64,000 nucleotides of DNA from Rhodobacterales bacterium (GCA_025362795.1 JANYFE010000026.1:1-64000), one strand, 5' to 3'; counted from the first letter of the stretch, positions 27,686-37,281 are shown. Translations and numbers: made by a program. The notes: generated by a model from the sequence alone, not told the origin.

Positions 27686-29317
27686 ATGACTCAATCCGTC
27701 CCCGACCGCTACCTGATCGGCGTCGACGTCGGCACCGGCAGTGCCCGCGCCGGCGTGTTCTGCACCGGCGGTCGGCTGCTGGCCTCCGTGAAACAGCCCA
27801 TCACCATCTGGCACGAAGCGGGCGATGTCGTCGAACAATCCGCCGACCAGATCTGGTCCGCCGTCTGCGCTGCCGTGCGCGGGGCCGTGGTGCGCGCCGC
27901 CATCGATCCTTGTCAGGTGGCCGGTATCGGCTTTGACGCCACCTGTTCCCTGGTTGCGGTCAAAGCCGATGGTGCGCCCGTCACGATCAGCCACTCTGGC
28001 GATCCTGCCCGCAATGTCATGGTCTGGATGGATCACCGCGCGGCGGGCGAGGCCGCAGAAATCAACGCAGGACGCCACGCGGTGCTGGCCTATGTCGGCG
28101 GCCGCATCTCGCCAGAGATGCAGACGCCCAAGCTGCTCTGGCTCAAGCGCAACCTGCAAGACAGCTTCGCTGCAGCGGACCATTTCTTCGATCTCGCCGA
28201 TTACCTGACATGGCGGGCCAGCGGCTCTGCCAGCCGCTCGACCTGCACCGTGACCTGCAAATGGACCTATCTTGCCCATGAAAAACGCTGGGACGCGGCC
28301 TATTTCGGGGCCATTGGCCTTGGGGCTTTGGCCGACGAAGCGTTCACCCGCATTGGCACCGACATGGTCGAACCCGGCACGCCTTTGGGATCGGGCCTGA
28401 CGGCCAAAGCCGCGGATGACATGGGCCTTGCCCGCGGCACAGCCATTGCTGCCGCCCTGATTGACGCCCATGCGGGCGGTATCGGCACGCTTGGGGTTCC
28501 CATCCCCGGCAGCGCCGAATTCACCCGGCGTCTTGCGTATGTCTTTGGCACCTCAGCCTGTTCGATGGCCTCGGCCACGGCACCTGTCTTTGTCAACGGC
28601 GTCTGGGGTCCGTATTTCTCGGCCATGGTACCCGGCCTTTGGCTGAATGAAGGTGGACAGTCGGCGGCAGGGGCGGCAATGGATCATCTGGTGGCAATGC
28701 ACCCGGCATCGGCACAAGCTGCCGCTTTGGCCAAGTCGGCAGGCCAGTCGGTGATCGGTTGGCTTGACCACCGCGCCCTTGCCGCTTGCACCACTGCGGG
28801 TCAGGCGGTCTATCTGGCGCGTGGCCTGCATGTCGTGCCGGAATTTCTGGGCAACCGCTCGCCGCTGGCCGATCCCGATTCCCGGGCGGTGATTGCGGGG
28901 TTGGGTCTGGACAGCGGCTTGGACGATCTGACCGCGCTGTATGTCGCGGGGCTGTGCGGCATCGGCTACGGGTTGCGGCAATTGCTGGACGCTTTCGCGC
29001 AAGACGGCATCCGTATCGCGACCATCGTCGCCAGCGGCGGCGCGGCGCAAAGCCCTCTTGTCCGACAGATGCTGGCCGACGCGACCGGAGTTGCCGTTGC
29101 TGCACCCCTGTCACCAGAGCCGGTGTTGCTGGGCGCTGCCATGCTGGCCTCGGTCGCCGCAGGCCACAGCGAAACCCTGTCGCAGGCGATGGCAGAAATG
29201 TCGGGTTCAGCGACCGTCTACCTCCCGGCAGGTGGCGCGGTTCAGGCCAAACACGCCGCCCGCTATGAAGCGTTCAAATTGCTGCAAGCGGTTGGCAGAC
29301 AGATCAAAGACGCCTGA
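27686..29317 (+). CDS. FGGY-family pentulose kinase (D-ribulokinase type)
   Basis: A 543-residue sugar kinase of the FGGY family. The N-terminal phosphate loop is GVDVGTGSARAGVF, followed by FDATCSLVAV, VWMDHRA and YVGGRISPEMQTPK, which mark the pentulose-kinase (YDR109/FGGY carbohydrate kinase) branch. The C-terminal ATP-binding part has VASGGAAQSPL. It phosphorylates a ketopentose such as ribulose; the exact substrate is inferred. ATG at 27686 gives standard length. It is convergent with the second FGGY kinase (15 bp apart) and near a CUT2 importer, consistent with uptake followed by phosphorylation. Confidence 0.85.
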   Translation: MTQSVPDRYLIGVDVGTGSARAGVFCTGGRLLASVKQPITIWHEAGDVVEQSADQIWSAVCAAVRGAVVRAAIDPCQVAGIGFDATCSLVAVKADGAPVTISHSGDPARNVMVWMDHRAAGEAAEINAGRHAVLAYVGGRISPEMQTPKLLWLKRNLQDSFAAADHFFDLADYLTWRASGSASRSTCTVTCKWTYLAHEKRWDAAYFGAIGLGALADEAFTRIGTDMVEPGTPLGSGLTAKAADDMGLARGTAIAAALIDAHAGGIGTLGVPIPGSAEFTRRLAYVFGTSACSMASATAPVFVNGVWGPYFSAMVPGLWLNEGGQSAAGAAMDHLVAMHPASAQAAALAKSAGQSVIGWLDHRALAACTTAGQAVYLARGLHVVPEFLGNRSPLADPDSRAVIAGLGLDSGLDDLTALYVAGLCGIGYGLRQLLDAFAQDGIRIATIVASGGAAQSPLVRQMLADATGVAVAAPLSPEPVLLGAAMLASVAAGHSETLSQAMAEMSGSATVYLPAGGAVQAKHAARYEAFKLLQAVGRQIKDA

Positions 29318-29332
29318 GGCCGCGCCAGCCAC

Positions 29333-30775
29333 TCACCCCGCCGCCAGTCTGGTATTTACCGGCCGCGCCGCCGCAATCAAGTCCTGCCACAGCCCAAACC
29401 TTGTCTCCGCCAGCGCCGCAGCTGCCGGGTCGGGCGTGAACACCCGTTCGATCTGCACCAGACGCTCTGCCGCAGCCGTCAGATCCGTCATCGCCCCACA
29501 GCCAACCCCCGCCATCACCGCAGCGCCCATTGCACCGGGGTCGCGGCCCGCCACCCGCAGCAGGGGCCGGTTCAAAACATCGGCGCGGATCTGGCTCCAG
29601 CGATCCGACGCCGCTCCTCCACCACCCGTCCGCACCTGCTCCGGCACGATACCGCCGGAGCGTTGCAATGCCTCCATCGCCAGCCGTGCCGAAAATGCCA
29701 CGCCCTCCAGCACCGCCGCGGTCAGTTCGGCAGGCCCGGTCGTCGCCGACAGCCCGGCAAAGGTGCCGCGCAACGCCACATCCCACAATGGAGCCCGTTC
29801 GCCCTGCAAATGTGGCAGGAACAACGGCGCACCCGGCATGATCTTGGCGGCACCTTCGGCCAACCCCGCCGCTTCGCGCCCCAAAAGCCGCGAAAGCCAC
29901 TCCAGCGATGCACCTCCGGCCTGGGTCGGCCCGGCATGAAACGTGATGCCGGCCCAACGCGGAAAGGTGATGACACCAGGTGTCGGGGTCAGCCCCGCCG
30001 AAACGATCCCCGTCACCTCTGACGTCCCTGAAAGGTACATCGCCTGACCGTCCCGCGCCACGCCCAGCCCGATCAGGCTGGCCCAGGCGTCCATCATGCC
30101 CAGCACCACCGGCGTGCCCGCCAGCGGCAACCCCGCCCGGATCACCCCCACCACCGACAGCGGGTCTGCCAATGGTGCCAACTTGTGCCGCGCCCCCGGC
30201 ACCAAAGCGATCAGCCCCTCGGCATAGGTCAAATCTGGGCCAACCAGCCCCACCGCAGACATCGGGTCTGCCACAACCGCCCCGGTCAGCTGCGCCACCA
30301 GATAGTCGCGCGGCAGCATGACATGTGCTGTCCGCGCCCAAATCTCGGGATGCGCCTCCGCCATCCAGCCAACCCGCGCCAGCGCATGACTGGCATCGAT
30401 CGGGATCGGTGCTCCCAGCAGTCGGGTCTTTTCGGCGCCTGAAATCCGCGCATCCACCGCCGCTCCTGCCGCCGCCGCCCGGCCATCCTGCCAGACAATC
30501 GCCGGATGCAGCACTCGCAGCCCCTCATCCGTAAACACATGGGTATTGACCTGCGACGTGATGCAGATCGCCAGTACCTGGTCGCTGCCGGCCTTCTCCA
30601 AAACCGCCAGGACCTGCCGCAGCCAATCCGCCGGGTCTTGCTCGACCAGACCCGGCCCCGGCCGTTGCGTCGGGTATGACGCCGTCGACTCGGCCAGCCT
30701 CCGCCCGTCCAGCCCGACGCGCACCGCCTTGACCGAAGTGGTTCCCACATCGATCCCGATCAGACACTCCGCCAC
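29333..30775 (-). CDS. FGGY-family kinase (xylulokinase-like)
   Basis: A 480-residue sugar kinase. Features are IGIDVGTTSVKAVRV at the N terminus, VWQDGRA, the substrate-site segment GMMDAWASLIGLG, and the C-terminal RTGGGAASDRWSQI ATP site. GTG at 30775 is preferred because GGAGGG lies just upstream; an in-frame GTG at 30790 would contain that site. It is divergent from the CUT2 importer operon, with a 105-bp shared control region. It differs clearly from the other FGGY kinase, so two related pentuloses or pentitols may be handled. Confidence 0.85.
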   Translation of the reverse strand: MAECLIGIDVGTTSVKAVRVGLDGRRLAESTASYPTQRPGPGLVEQDPADWLRQVLAVLEKAGSDQVLAICITSQVNTHVFTDEGLRVLHPAIVWQDGRAAAAGAAVDARISGAEKTRLLGAPIPIDASHALARVGWMAEAHPEIWARTAHVMLPRDYLVAQLTGAVVADPMSAVGLVGPDLTYAEGLIALVPGARHKLAPLADPLSVVGVIRAGLPLAGTPVVLGMMDAWASLIGLGVARDGQAMYLSGTSEVTGIVSAGLTPTPGVITFPRWAGITFHAGPTQAGGASLEWLSRLLGREAAGLAEGAAKIMPGAPLFLPHLQGERAPLWDVALRGTFAGLSATTGPAELTAAVLEGVAFSARLAMEALQRSGGIVPEQVRTGGGGAASDRWSQIRADVLNRPLLRVAGRDPGAMGAAVMAGVGCGAMTDLTAAAERLVQIERVFTPDPAAAALAETRFGLWQDLIAAARPVNTRLAAG

Positions 30776-30815
30776 GATCCCGCCCTCCACTGCCTGTCAT
30801 TCCACTGGACGTTCC

Positions 30816-30868
30816 CAGACTGGCCTGACAATCTTGCACCTGCAAGGGCAACGCCAAACTGGCTTACA
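30816..30868. promoter_or_regulatory. Candidate operator cluster between kinase and CUT2 operon
   Basis: A perfect inverted repeat CTTGCA-CC-TGCAAG (30833-30846) is flanked by two imperfect direct repeats. These are CAGACTGGCCTGACA at 30816 and CAAACTGGCTTACAG at 30855, 39 bp apart. The arrangement lies in the short divergent promoter region and looks like a regulator binding site, but no regulator gene is adjacent. Confidence 0.4.
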
Positions 30869-30880
30869 GGGGGATTGATC

Positions 30881-31822
30881 ATGGCACTTAATATGACACG
30901 GCGCGGCATGGGGCGGGCAATGCTGCTGGCCGGCGTGGCGGCAATCGCGGCCAATGCCGCTGGGGCGCAGGGTGAAAAGATTGCGGTGATCACGCCCTAT
31001 CTGTCGCAACCCGGCACCCAGTTCTATGTCGAGGCGTTTCAGGCCCGGGCCAAGGAACTGGGCTGGGAGGTCAATGTCATCGACACCAAAGGCGATGTCG
31101 CGGCGGTGATCAGCCGGATCGAGGATGTGGTGGCCCAAGGCGTTGCCGGCATTGTGGTCAACGTCGATCCGGCACAAATCGGTGCGGGTCTGGATGCGGC
31201 GGCGGCGGCCAACATCCCCGTGCTGGGCATGGACGCCGGTGCCGATCCGCGCATCAAGGCCAACGTCACCTCGAACGGCTATGCGATGGCGGCCGAAACT
31301 TCGGTCTATGTCGCCAACCGGATTGGCGGCGCGGGGGGTGTCGTAATGTTCACCTTTGACGCTTTCCCGCCGGTGCAGGTCCGCGGTGTGGTTGCGGATG
31401 CCGTGTTCAAGAATTACCCTGATATCAAGGTTCTGGAACGGATCACCCCCGACGTCTCCGATGGCGGCATTGCCGATAGCCGTGCCAAGATGGAGGCTTT
31501 GCTGGCCGCCAACCCTACCCCCGGCAGCATCAAGGCCGTCTGGGCGGCTTGGGACCAGCCCGCGCTGGGTGCCTTGCAGGCCATCGAGGCGGCAGGCCGC
31601 CAGAACGAGGGCATCGTGATCACTGGCATCGACGCTAACCCCCAAGCGCGCGACGCCATCGCCGCGGGCGGCAGTTTCGAGGCTTCGGTGGCGCAGGATT
31701 TCAAAGGTATCGGCACCACCACCGCCGATACGCTTGCGCGGGTTCTGGGCGGCGAGGTGCTGAAGGCCAGTGTGATCTATGTGCCGACCATGCTGATCAC
31801 CTCTGCCAACGCCAAACAGTGA
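30881..31822 (+). CDS. Periplasmic sugar-binding protein (RbsB type)
   Basis: A 313-residue binding protein of the ribose family with a signal peptide (NAAGAQ cut region). Family signatures include IAVITPYLSQPGTQF, VVAQGVAGIVVNVDPAQI and WAAWDQPALGALQA. ATG at 30881 follows AGGGGG at the right distance. It is the first gene of a rightward operon with an ATPase and one permease. Together with two FGGY kinases this suggests a pentose or pentitol importer. Confidence 0.9.
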   Translation: MALNMTRRGMGRAMLLAGVAAIAANAAGAQGEKIAVITPYLSQPGTQFYVEAFQARAKELGWEVNVIDTKGDVAAVISRIEDVVAQGVAGIVVNVDPAQIGAGLDAAAAANIPVLGMDAGADPRIKANVTSNGYAMAAETSVYVANRIGGAGGVVMFTFDAFPPVQVRGVVADAVFKNYPDIKVLERITPDVSDGGIADSRAKMEALLAANPTPGSIKAVWAAWDQPALGALQAIEAAGRQNEGIVITGIDANPQARDAIAAGGSFEASVAQDFKGIGTTTADTLARVLGGEVLKASVIYVPTMLITSANAKQ

Positions 31823-31867
31823 CACTTTCGGTGCGGCGACCCGTTGCCGCGCCCCATTGGACAGCGC

Positions 31868-33364
31868 ATGCCCCAGCTTAGCCTTTCCGGTGTGGTGAAA
31901 ACCTACGGCCCGACCCGCGCCCTGAACGGCGCGGCGCTCGATCTGAAGGGCGGCGAGGTGCATGCGCTGATGGGCGAAAACGGGGCAGGCAAAAGCACGC
32001 TGATCCGCATTCTGGCCGGACTGGACCAACCTGATGCCGGTACGATTCTGCTCAACGGCAACCCGCTGACCCTGGCCTCGCCCGCCGCCGCCATCGCCGC
32101 GGGGTTGCGCATTCTGCATCAGGAACTGCAGATCGTGCCATCGCTGTCGGTCGCCGAAAACATGCACCTCGCCCACGCCTATCCGGCGACTTTCGGCCTT
32201 GTCCGCTGGCGAACGCTGGACCGGTCTGCCCGCGTCGCCCTCAGCCGCCTTGGCGTATCCCATATCAACCCGCGCGAAACGATGGGCAGTCTTGGTACCG
32301 GCGATCAGATGTTGACCCGCATCGCGGCCACGCTGATCGAAACCGGTGGCCCGGTGCCTTGGGCCTATGTCCTGGATGAACCCAGCGCCGCCCTGAACGG
32401 GACCGAATCCGAACGGCTGTTTCACGCGATCGCCACCCTGACAGGCGCAGGCAACGCAGTGTTGTACGTCTCGCACCGGATGGATGAGGTGATGCGCCTT
32501 GCCGACCGCATCACCGTGCTGCGCGACGGCGCTCATGTCTCCACGCGCGCCATCGCTGACACCTCTCGCGCGACCATCATCCACGACATGACCGGCCGCG
32601 ACTTTGCCAGCCTGTACCCGCCAGCCGGCCCCGCCACAGCCACCGCGCCGTTGTTGACGGTTCAGAACCTGACCGCGGGCTTCGTCCAGGACATTACCCT
32701 CACAGTGCAAACGGGCGAGGTTCTCGGCATCGCTGGCCTGTCCGGTTCAGGGCGAAATCTTGTGCTGCGGGCCTTGGTCGGCGCTGTCTCGCGGCAAGGG
32801 CAGGTCAAGATCAACGGCGTGGCCATCGCCGCAACCCCCGCCGCCGCCTGGAAGGCAGGGATCGCCTATGTCCCCCGCGAACGCCGGGCCGAGGGGTTGA
32901 TGCTGGCGCGTCCGCTGGCTGAAACCATCACCTTGCCGCACCTGTCAAGCCTGGCGAAGGCAGGTTTCCTGCGCCACCACCGCATCCGTGATCTGGTCCG
33001 GGCGCTGGCTGTCGAAGTGCGGCTCAAGGCCCGCGGCGGGCACCAACCCAGCAGCGAGCTGTCCGGTGGAAATCAACAAAAGATATTGTTCGCTCGTGCC
33101 TTGGCGGGTGATCCTAATGTCCTTCTTCTGGATGAACCCACCCGTGGCGTGGATGTCGGCGCGAAATTCGACATCTACACCACGATCCGTGCGATGGCGG
33201 CCAAAGGTCTGGCCGTGGTAATGGTGTCCTCGGATTTGCCAGAGCTGATTGGCCTCTCCGACCGCATCGCCATCCTGCACGCCGGACGCCTGCATAGCAT
33301 CATTTCCGCCAAGGGCCTGACCGAAGCGGCGCTTCTGGCGCAGTGCTACAGCGAGGCCGCGTAA
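31868..33364 (+). CDS. Sugar ABC transporter ATPase (RbsA type)
   Basis: A 498-residue double-ABC ATPase. Domain 1 has GENGAGKST and VLDEPSAALNG, but its signature is a weak LGTGDQ in place of LSGGQ. Domain 2 has a Lys-less Walker A (GLSGSGRNLV), a full LSGGNQQK and VLLLDEPTRGVD. ATG at 31868 is preferred to the TTG at 31844. It directly abuts the permease gene. Energises CUT2 sugar uptake. Confidence 0.92.
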   Translation: MPQLSLSGVVKTYGPTRALNGAALDLKGGEVHALMGENGAGKSTLIRILAGLDQPDAGTILLNGNPLTLASPAAAIAAGLRILHQELQIVPSLSVAENMHLAHAYPATFGLVRWRTLDRSARVALSRLGVSHINPRETMGSLGTGDQMLTRIAATLIETGGPVPWAYVLDEPSAALNGTESERLFHAIATLTGAGNAVLYVSHRMDEVMRLADRITVLRDGAHVSTRAIADTSRATIIHDMTGRDFASLYPPAGPATATAPLLTVQNLTAGFVQDITLTVQTGEVLGIAGLSGSGRNLVLRALVGAVSRQGQVKINGVAIAATPAAAWKAGIAYVPRERRAEGLMLARPLAETITLPHLSSLAKAGFLRHHRIRDLVRALAVEVRLKARGGHQPSSELSGGNQQKILFARALAGDPNVLLLDEPTRGVDVGAKFDIYTTIRAMAAKGLAVVMVSSDLPELIGLSDRIAILHAGRLHSIISAKGLTEAALLAQCYSEAA

Positions 33365-34336
33365 ATGGCCGGTTTCCTGCGCCATTACGGTACGCTGATC
33401 GGCATGGCGGCGATCGTGCTGTTTTTCTGGATCATGCTGCCTGACACATTCATGACGGCCCGCAACTGGTTGAATATAAGCCAACAAATTTCCATGCTGA
33501 CAGTGGCCGCGGTGACGATGACGGTCGTGATGGTGATTGGCGACTTTGACCTGTCGGTCGGTTCGATGGCCTCTCTGGCAGGTGTGGTCGCGGGCATCCT
33601 TTTCACCCAAGGCTGGTCTGTCAGTTCCGCATTGTTGGCCGCCTTGGCTGTCGGACTGGCGGGCGGCCTGATCAACGGCGTCCTTGTCAGCGTCATCGGC
33701 ATCCTGCCTTTTGTAGCCACTCTTGCCACCCTGACCATGTATTCTGGTGCCGCCTTCATCGTATCAGGCGGCAAAACCATATTTGGCCGTGACATCCCGC
33801 AAAGTTTTGGCGACTTCGCGAGGTCCGGGCTGCAATTTGGCACCCTAGCCGACAAGCCCGTCGTTTTGCCCTGGCTGACCGTGCTGGCACTGGTCATCAC
33901 CGCCCTTGTCCTGACCATACTGGAGCTGACAACCTATGGCCGCCGCCTGTATGCGATCGGTGGCAACGCCGAAGCGGCGCGGTTGGCGGGGGTGCCTGTT
34001 ACCCTGCTGCGCCTGTCGGCCTATGCGTTCACCGGGGTCGGGGCGGCGGTCGCGGGTCTCATGTATGCGTCCCGCGTCGCCTCCGCAAACCCGACGCAGG
34101 GCGCGGGCCTGATGCTGACCGCCATTGCGGCGGTGTTTCTCGGCATGACCGTGACGCGGCATGGCCAGCCCAAGGTTCTGGCCACTTTGGCGGGCGTCGT
34201 GGTGTTGGGCGTGCTGGACAACGGCCTGACCCAGATGCAGGTCGACAGCTATGTGCGCGAGGTGCTGGTGGGTCTGATCATCGTGCTGGCGGTGTCGATC
34301 AGCGCCTTGGGCCGCAAGGCGATCGGCCTGCGCTAA
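33365..34336 (+). CDS. Sugar ABC transporter permease (RbsC type)
   Basis: A 323-residue permease of about 9-10 helices, with GDFDLSVGSMASLAG near the N terminus and the glycine-rich LAGVPVTLLRLSAYAF loop. It starts immediately after the ATPase stop with no gap. It probably forms a homodimer, as only one permease gene is present. Last gene of the operon. Confidence 0.92.
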   Translation: MAGFLRHYGTLIGMAAIVLFFWIMLPDTFMTARNWLNISQQISMLTVAAVTMTVVMVIGDFDLSVGSMASLAGVVAGILFTQGWSVSSALLAALAVGLAGGLINGVLVSVIGILPFVATLATLTMYSGAAFIVSGGKTIFGRDIPQSFGDFARSGLQFGTLADKPVVLPWLTVLALVITALVLTILELTTYGRRLYAIGGNAEAARLAGVPVTLLRLSAYAFTGVGAAVAGLMYASRVASANPTQGAGLMLTAIAAVFLGMTVTRHGQPKVLATLAGVVVLGVLDNGLTQMQVDSYVREVLVGLIIVLAVSISALGRKAIGLR

Positions 34337-34340
34337 AGAA

Positions 34341-34390
34341 GCTCAGGGAAAAGCGTGAAGCGGTTTTTCCGCACGATTTGCGAAACCTCA
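34341..34390. repeat. Rhizobial-type intergenic palindromic repeat
   Basis: The stretch centred on GGGAAAAGCGTGAAGCGG and TTTTTCCGC closely resembles, from memory, a short palindromic repeat scattered in rhizobial genomes. It sits between two convergent genes and can form a GGAAAA/TTTTCC outer stem plus a GCGG-TTTTT-CCGC hairpin, so it may also end transcription. Only one copy was noticed in the window. Confidence 0.5.
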
Positions 34391-34435
34391 GTAGGTCACA
34401 TCGGATCCGGCGATTCTGTTATCGCCTGAACCGAT

Positions 34436-35254
34436 CTAAGCCTTGCGTTTGCGCTGCAAAATGGACTGCGCGGTGATCAGCAGGGTCAGCGACACCGTCA
34501 GCACCATCGCGCCAATCGCGTTGATCTCTGGCGTGACGCCCCGGCGGATCGACGAGAATATGTAGATCGGCAGCGTGGTTTCCGACCCCGCTACGAAAAA
34601 CGCCACGATGAAATCATCAAAGCTGAAAGTAAAACTCAGCAAGACCCCTGCGATGATGCCCGGCAATATCTGGGGCAGGGTGACTTGCCGAAAGGTGCCG
34701 AACGGCGTGGCATACAGATCCGCCGACGCCTCGATCAAACTGCGGTCCATCCCCGCGATCCGCGCCCGCACGATGATGATGACCAGCGCCAGCGAGAACA
34801 ATCCATGCGCAGCGATCAGGGACCCTTTGCCCAGTGCCAGTTGCGGCGCAGCGTCCGCCAAGGGCCACAACGCGGTCAGGATCGGGTTCAGCCAGTTGAA
34901 CAGCGTCACCAGCGCGATCAGCGTGGCAATGCCAATCACAATCCCCGGCACCATCACCGCGATATAGATCATCCCATCCATCACCGTCCGGGCCTGCCCC
35001 GTCATGCTTTGCAACGACAGCGCCGCCATCGTGCCGAACAGTCCGGCCAGCAGGGCTGACGCGGTGGCTACGATCAAGCTGGTCTGCAATGCCTCCATCA
35101 CAAACGGATTGTGCAGGGCCTTCGCATACCATTCGACCGAAAAGCCGTTGAACGAACTGGCGCTTCTTCCGGCGCTAAAGCTGAACAGGGCAATGACACC
35201 GATCGGCAGGTACAAGAACAGGTAGACCGCGATGGCGTAAATCCGCATGCCCAT
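34436..35254 (-). CDS. potC: Polyamine-type ABC permease, PotC-like
   Basis: A 272-residue inner-membrane permease with about six helices. It carries the docking loop EASADLYATPFGTFRQVTLP and the PotC-typical SFTFSFDDFIVAFF. ATG at 35254 overlaps the potB stop (ATGA). A longer frame starting at 35362 would run back into potB and was rejected. Last gene of the leftward potADBC-type operon. Confidence 0.9.
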   Translation of the reverse strand: MGMRIYAIAVYLFLYLPIGVIALFSFSAGRSASSFNGFSVEWYAKALHNPFVMEALQTSLIVATASALLAGLFGTMAALSLQSMTGQARTVMDGMIYIAVMVPGIVIGIATLIALVTLFNWLNPILTALWPLADAAPQLALGKGSLIAAHGLFSLALVIIIVRARIAGMDRSLIEASADLYATPFGTFRQVTLPQILPGIIAGVLLSFTFSFDDFIVAFFVAGSETTLPIYIFSSIRRGVTPEINAIGAMVLTVSLTLLITAQSILQRKRKA

Positions 35255-36105
35255 CACATCAACGACACGTCGTCGCGCGTGCCCCCCATCCGGCGGATCA
35301 GACGCAGGTAGACCGTCACCGTTATCAGCATGACGATCACCAGCGACATCGCCACCGCACAACCAAAGGCCCAGTTGCGCGACTGCAGGAAAAGATCAAC
35401 CAGCGCGTTGCCGACAAAGAACACCTTTCCGCCGCCCAGCATCGCCGGGATCAGGTATTCGCCCATCAGCAGGATGAAAACCAGCATGCACCCCGTGGCC
35501 ACGCCCGGCAAAGACAACGGCAGGGTGACGCTTAGGAACGTCCGCCATGGCGGGCAGCCAAGATCGGCAGAGGCTTCCAGAAGCCGTTTGTCCAGCCGTT
35601 CAAGGCTGACAAAGATCGGGAACACCATCAGCGGCAGATAACCGTAAACGATGCCGACCAGCACGGCGAAAGGTGTGTTGATCAACTGTATCGTTCCCAG
35701 CCCGAGCGCTGAAATCAGGGATGGAAGGCCCTTGCCGCCCAGAATGAATATCCACGCATAGCTGCGGATCAGGATCGAGGTCCAGAACGGCACGATCACC
35801 AGCACCAGCAGCAAAAGCCGCCAGCGCGGGTTGGATTTGACTGCAAGGAAATATGCCAGCGGATAGGCGATCAGCAGCGCCAGCACCGTGCCTTCCGGGG
35901 CTAGTGTCAGGGTGTTGCGAAACGCTGCCCACCGCGCCCCTAGGTTCAGGTAGTTGTCGAACGAAAAGCCCGGGGCGTAGCCGCCCGCCGTGCTCCGGTT
36001 GCCAAAGGAAAAGATCAGGACCACGATCAGCGGCAGCACCAGCATGGTGGCAAACCACGCCGCTGCCGGGGCCAGAAACAGGGTGGTCCTGATCTTCGGT
36101 GTCAT
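35254..36105 (-). CDS. potB: Polyamine-type ABC permease, PotB-like
   Basis: A 283-residue permease with the docking loop EASADLGCPPWRTFLSVTLP and a C-terminal MLITVTVYLRL helix. It starts one base after the potD stop and overlaps potC, so the genes are translated together. Substrate class (spermidine, putrescine or related) is inferred from family and operon. Confidence 0.9.
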   Translation of the reverse strand: MTPKIRTTLFLAPAAAWFATMLVLPLIVVLIFSFGNRSTAGGYAPGFSFDNYLNLGARWAAFRNTLTLAPEGTVLALLIAYPLAYFLAVKSNPRWRLLLLVLVIVPFWTSILIRSYAWIFILGGKGLPSLISALGLGTIQLINTPFAVLVGIVYGYLPLMVFPIFVSLERLDKRLLEASADLGCPPWRTFLSVTLPLSLPGVATGCMLVFILLMGEYLIPAMLGGGKVFFVGNALVDLFLQSRNWAFGCAVAMSLVIVMLITVTVYLRLIRRMGGTRDDVSLM

Positions 36106-36106
36106 C

Positions 36107-37255
36107 TCAGGCCGATTTGAACCGTGCCATCAGTTCGGCGCGGTCCGGGTTGGTCAGGGTTGCCGCCGCACCAAACTCCAGTGCGCTCAGCAAATCCGCC
36201 GCCGGATACAGGATCGGATCGGCCAGACGCTCCGGCGTCAGCATGGCGTTCACGCGCTTGTCGGCGACGGGCTGACCGTGGAACAGGGTTTCCTTCATGT
36301 TGATCGCGGGATCGAGAAGGAAGTTGATCAGCGCATAGGCCGCATCGCGGTGCGGGGCACCGACTGGGACGGCATAGAAATCGCTCCAGATTTCGCCACC
36401 TTCTTTACCCAGATGATACTCGATTTCGGGCATGTCGCGGTTCAACTGCTTGCCGTCGCCGGTCCAGCACATGCACAGCCAAGCATCGCCGTTGCGCATG
36501 GCGGGCTGGTAATCCGAGGTGATGGCAAACAGATGCGGTTTGACCGCCATCAACAGCTTTTCAGCATCGGCCAGTTCCTTGGGGTCGACCGAGTTGAAGG
36601 AATAGCCGAAGTATTTCAACGCGCTGCCGATGGTCGTCAACTGATAGTCGTGCACGGTCGTCTTGCCGGTAAACTCGGCCTGCGTCATGTCCCAGAATTC
36701 TTTCCAGCTGGTCAGCGCCTTGCCGTTGTTGTTCTTGGTGTTGGTCGCCATGCCGGTTGTGCCCCAGTCTTTCGACACCGCATAGATTTTGCCATCCACC
36801 GTGCCCGGCCCGGCAAAGCGCGGATCAAACGACGCGGGGTCGTAGTTCGGGATCTTGGACATATCCAGCGGCTCGATCAGGCCCAGCTCGACATAGGTGG
36901 TGATCGTATAGTTGGTTGGCACGAACACATCCCATCCGGTGCCGCCCGCCTGCAATTTCGCCAGCATTTCCTCGTTCGACCCGAACACGTTCAGCTGCAC
37001 CGCTGCGCCGGTCGCGGCTTGGAAAGCCTCGAAATCTGCGGGGTCATGGTAGTTGGGCCAACTGGACAGGATAACCCGGTCGCCGATACTGGCCTGGGCG
37101 TAGGCTTCGCGCGGCAGGGCGGAGCCCAACACGGAAGTCGCCAGCCCCAACCCGGTCACGCCCAGAAAGTGCCGCCGCGACACCGAGCCTTTGCGGTACC
37201 GCATCAGTTCTGCCATGAACTTTTCGGCGGATATGTGGTCAATATTGTCGGACAT
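36107..37255 (-). CDS. potD: Polyamine-type periplasmic binding protein with Tat signal
   Basis: A 382-residue extracellular solute-binding protein of the PotD/PotF family. About 25 residues in, the twin-arginine motif SRRHFLGVTG is followed by a hydrophobic stretch and an AYAQA cut site, so export is by the Tat route. The mature part contains the family segments WDVFVPTNYTI and GYSFNSVDPKEL. ATG at 37255 follows GGGGAG; an upstream TTG was rejected. It lies between potA and potB. Confidence 0.88.
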   Translation of the reverse strand: MSDNIDHISAEKFMAELMRYRKGSVSRRHFLGVTGLGLATSVLGSALPREAYAQASIGDRVILSSWPNYHDPADFEAFQAATGAAVQLNVFGSNEEMLAKLQAGGTGWDVFVPTNYTITTYVELGLIEPLDMSKIPNYDPASFDPRFAGPGTVDGKIYAVSKDWGTTGMATNTKNNNGKALTSWKEFWDMTQAEFTGKTTVHDYQLTTIGSALKYFGYSFNSVDPKELADAEKLLMAVKPHLFAITSDYQPAMRNGDAWLCMCWTGDGKQLNRDMPEIEYHLGKEGGEIWSDFYAVPVGAPHRDAAYALINFLLDPAINMKETLFHGQPVADKRVNAMLTPERLADPILYPAADLLSALEFGAAATLTNPDRAELMARFKSA

Positions 37256-37281
37256 TTTCAGTCTCCCCGTTTTTTGTTTGT

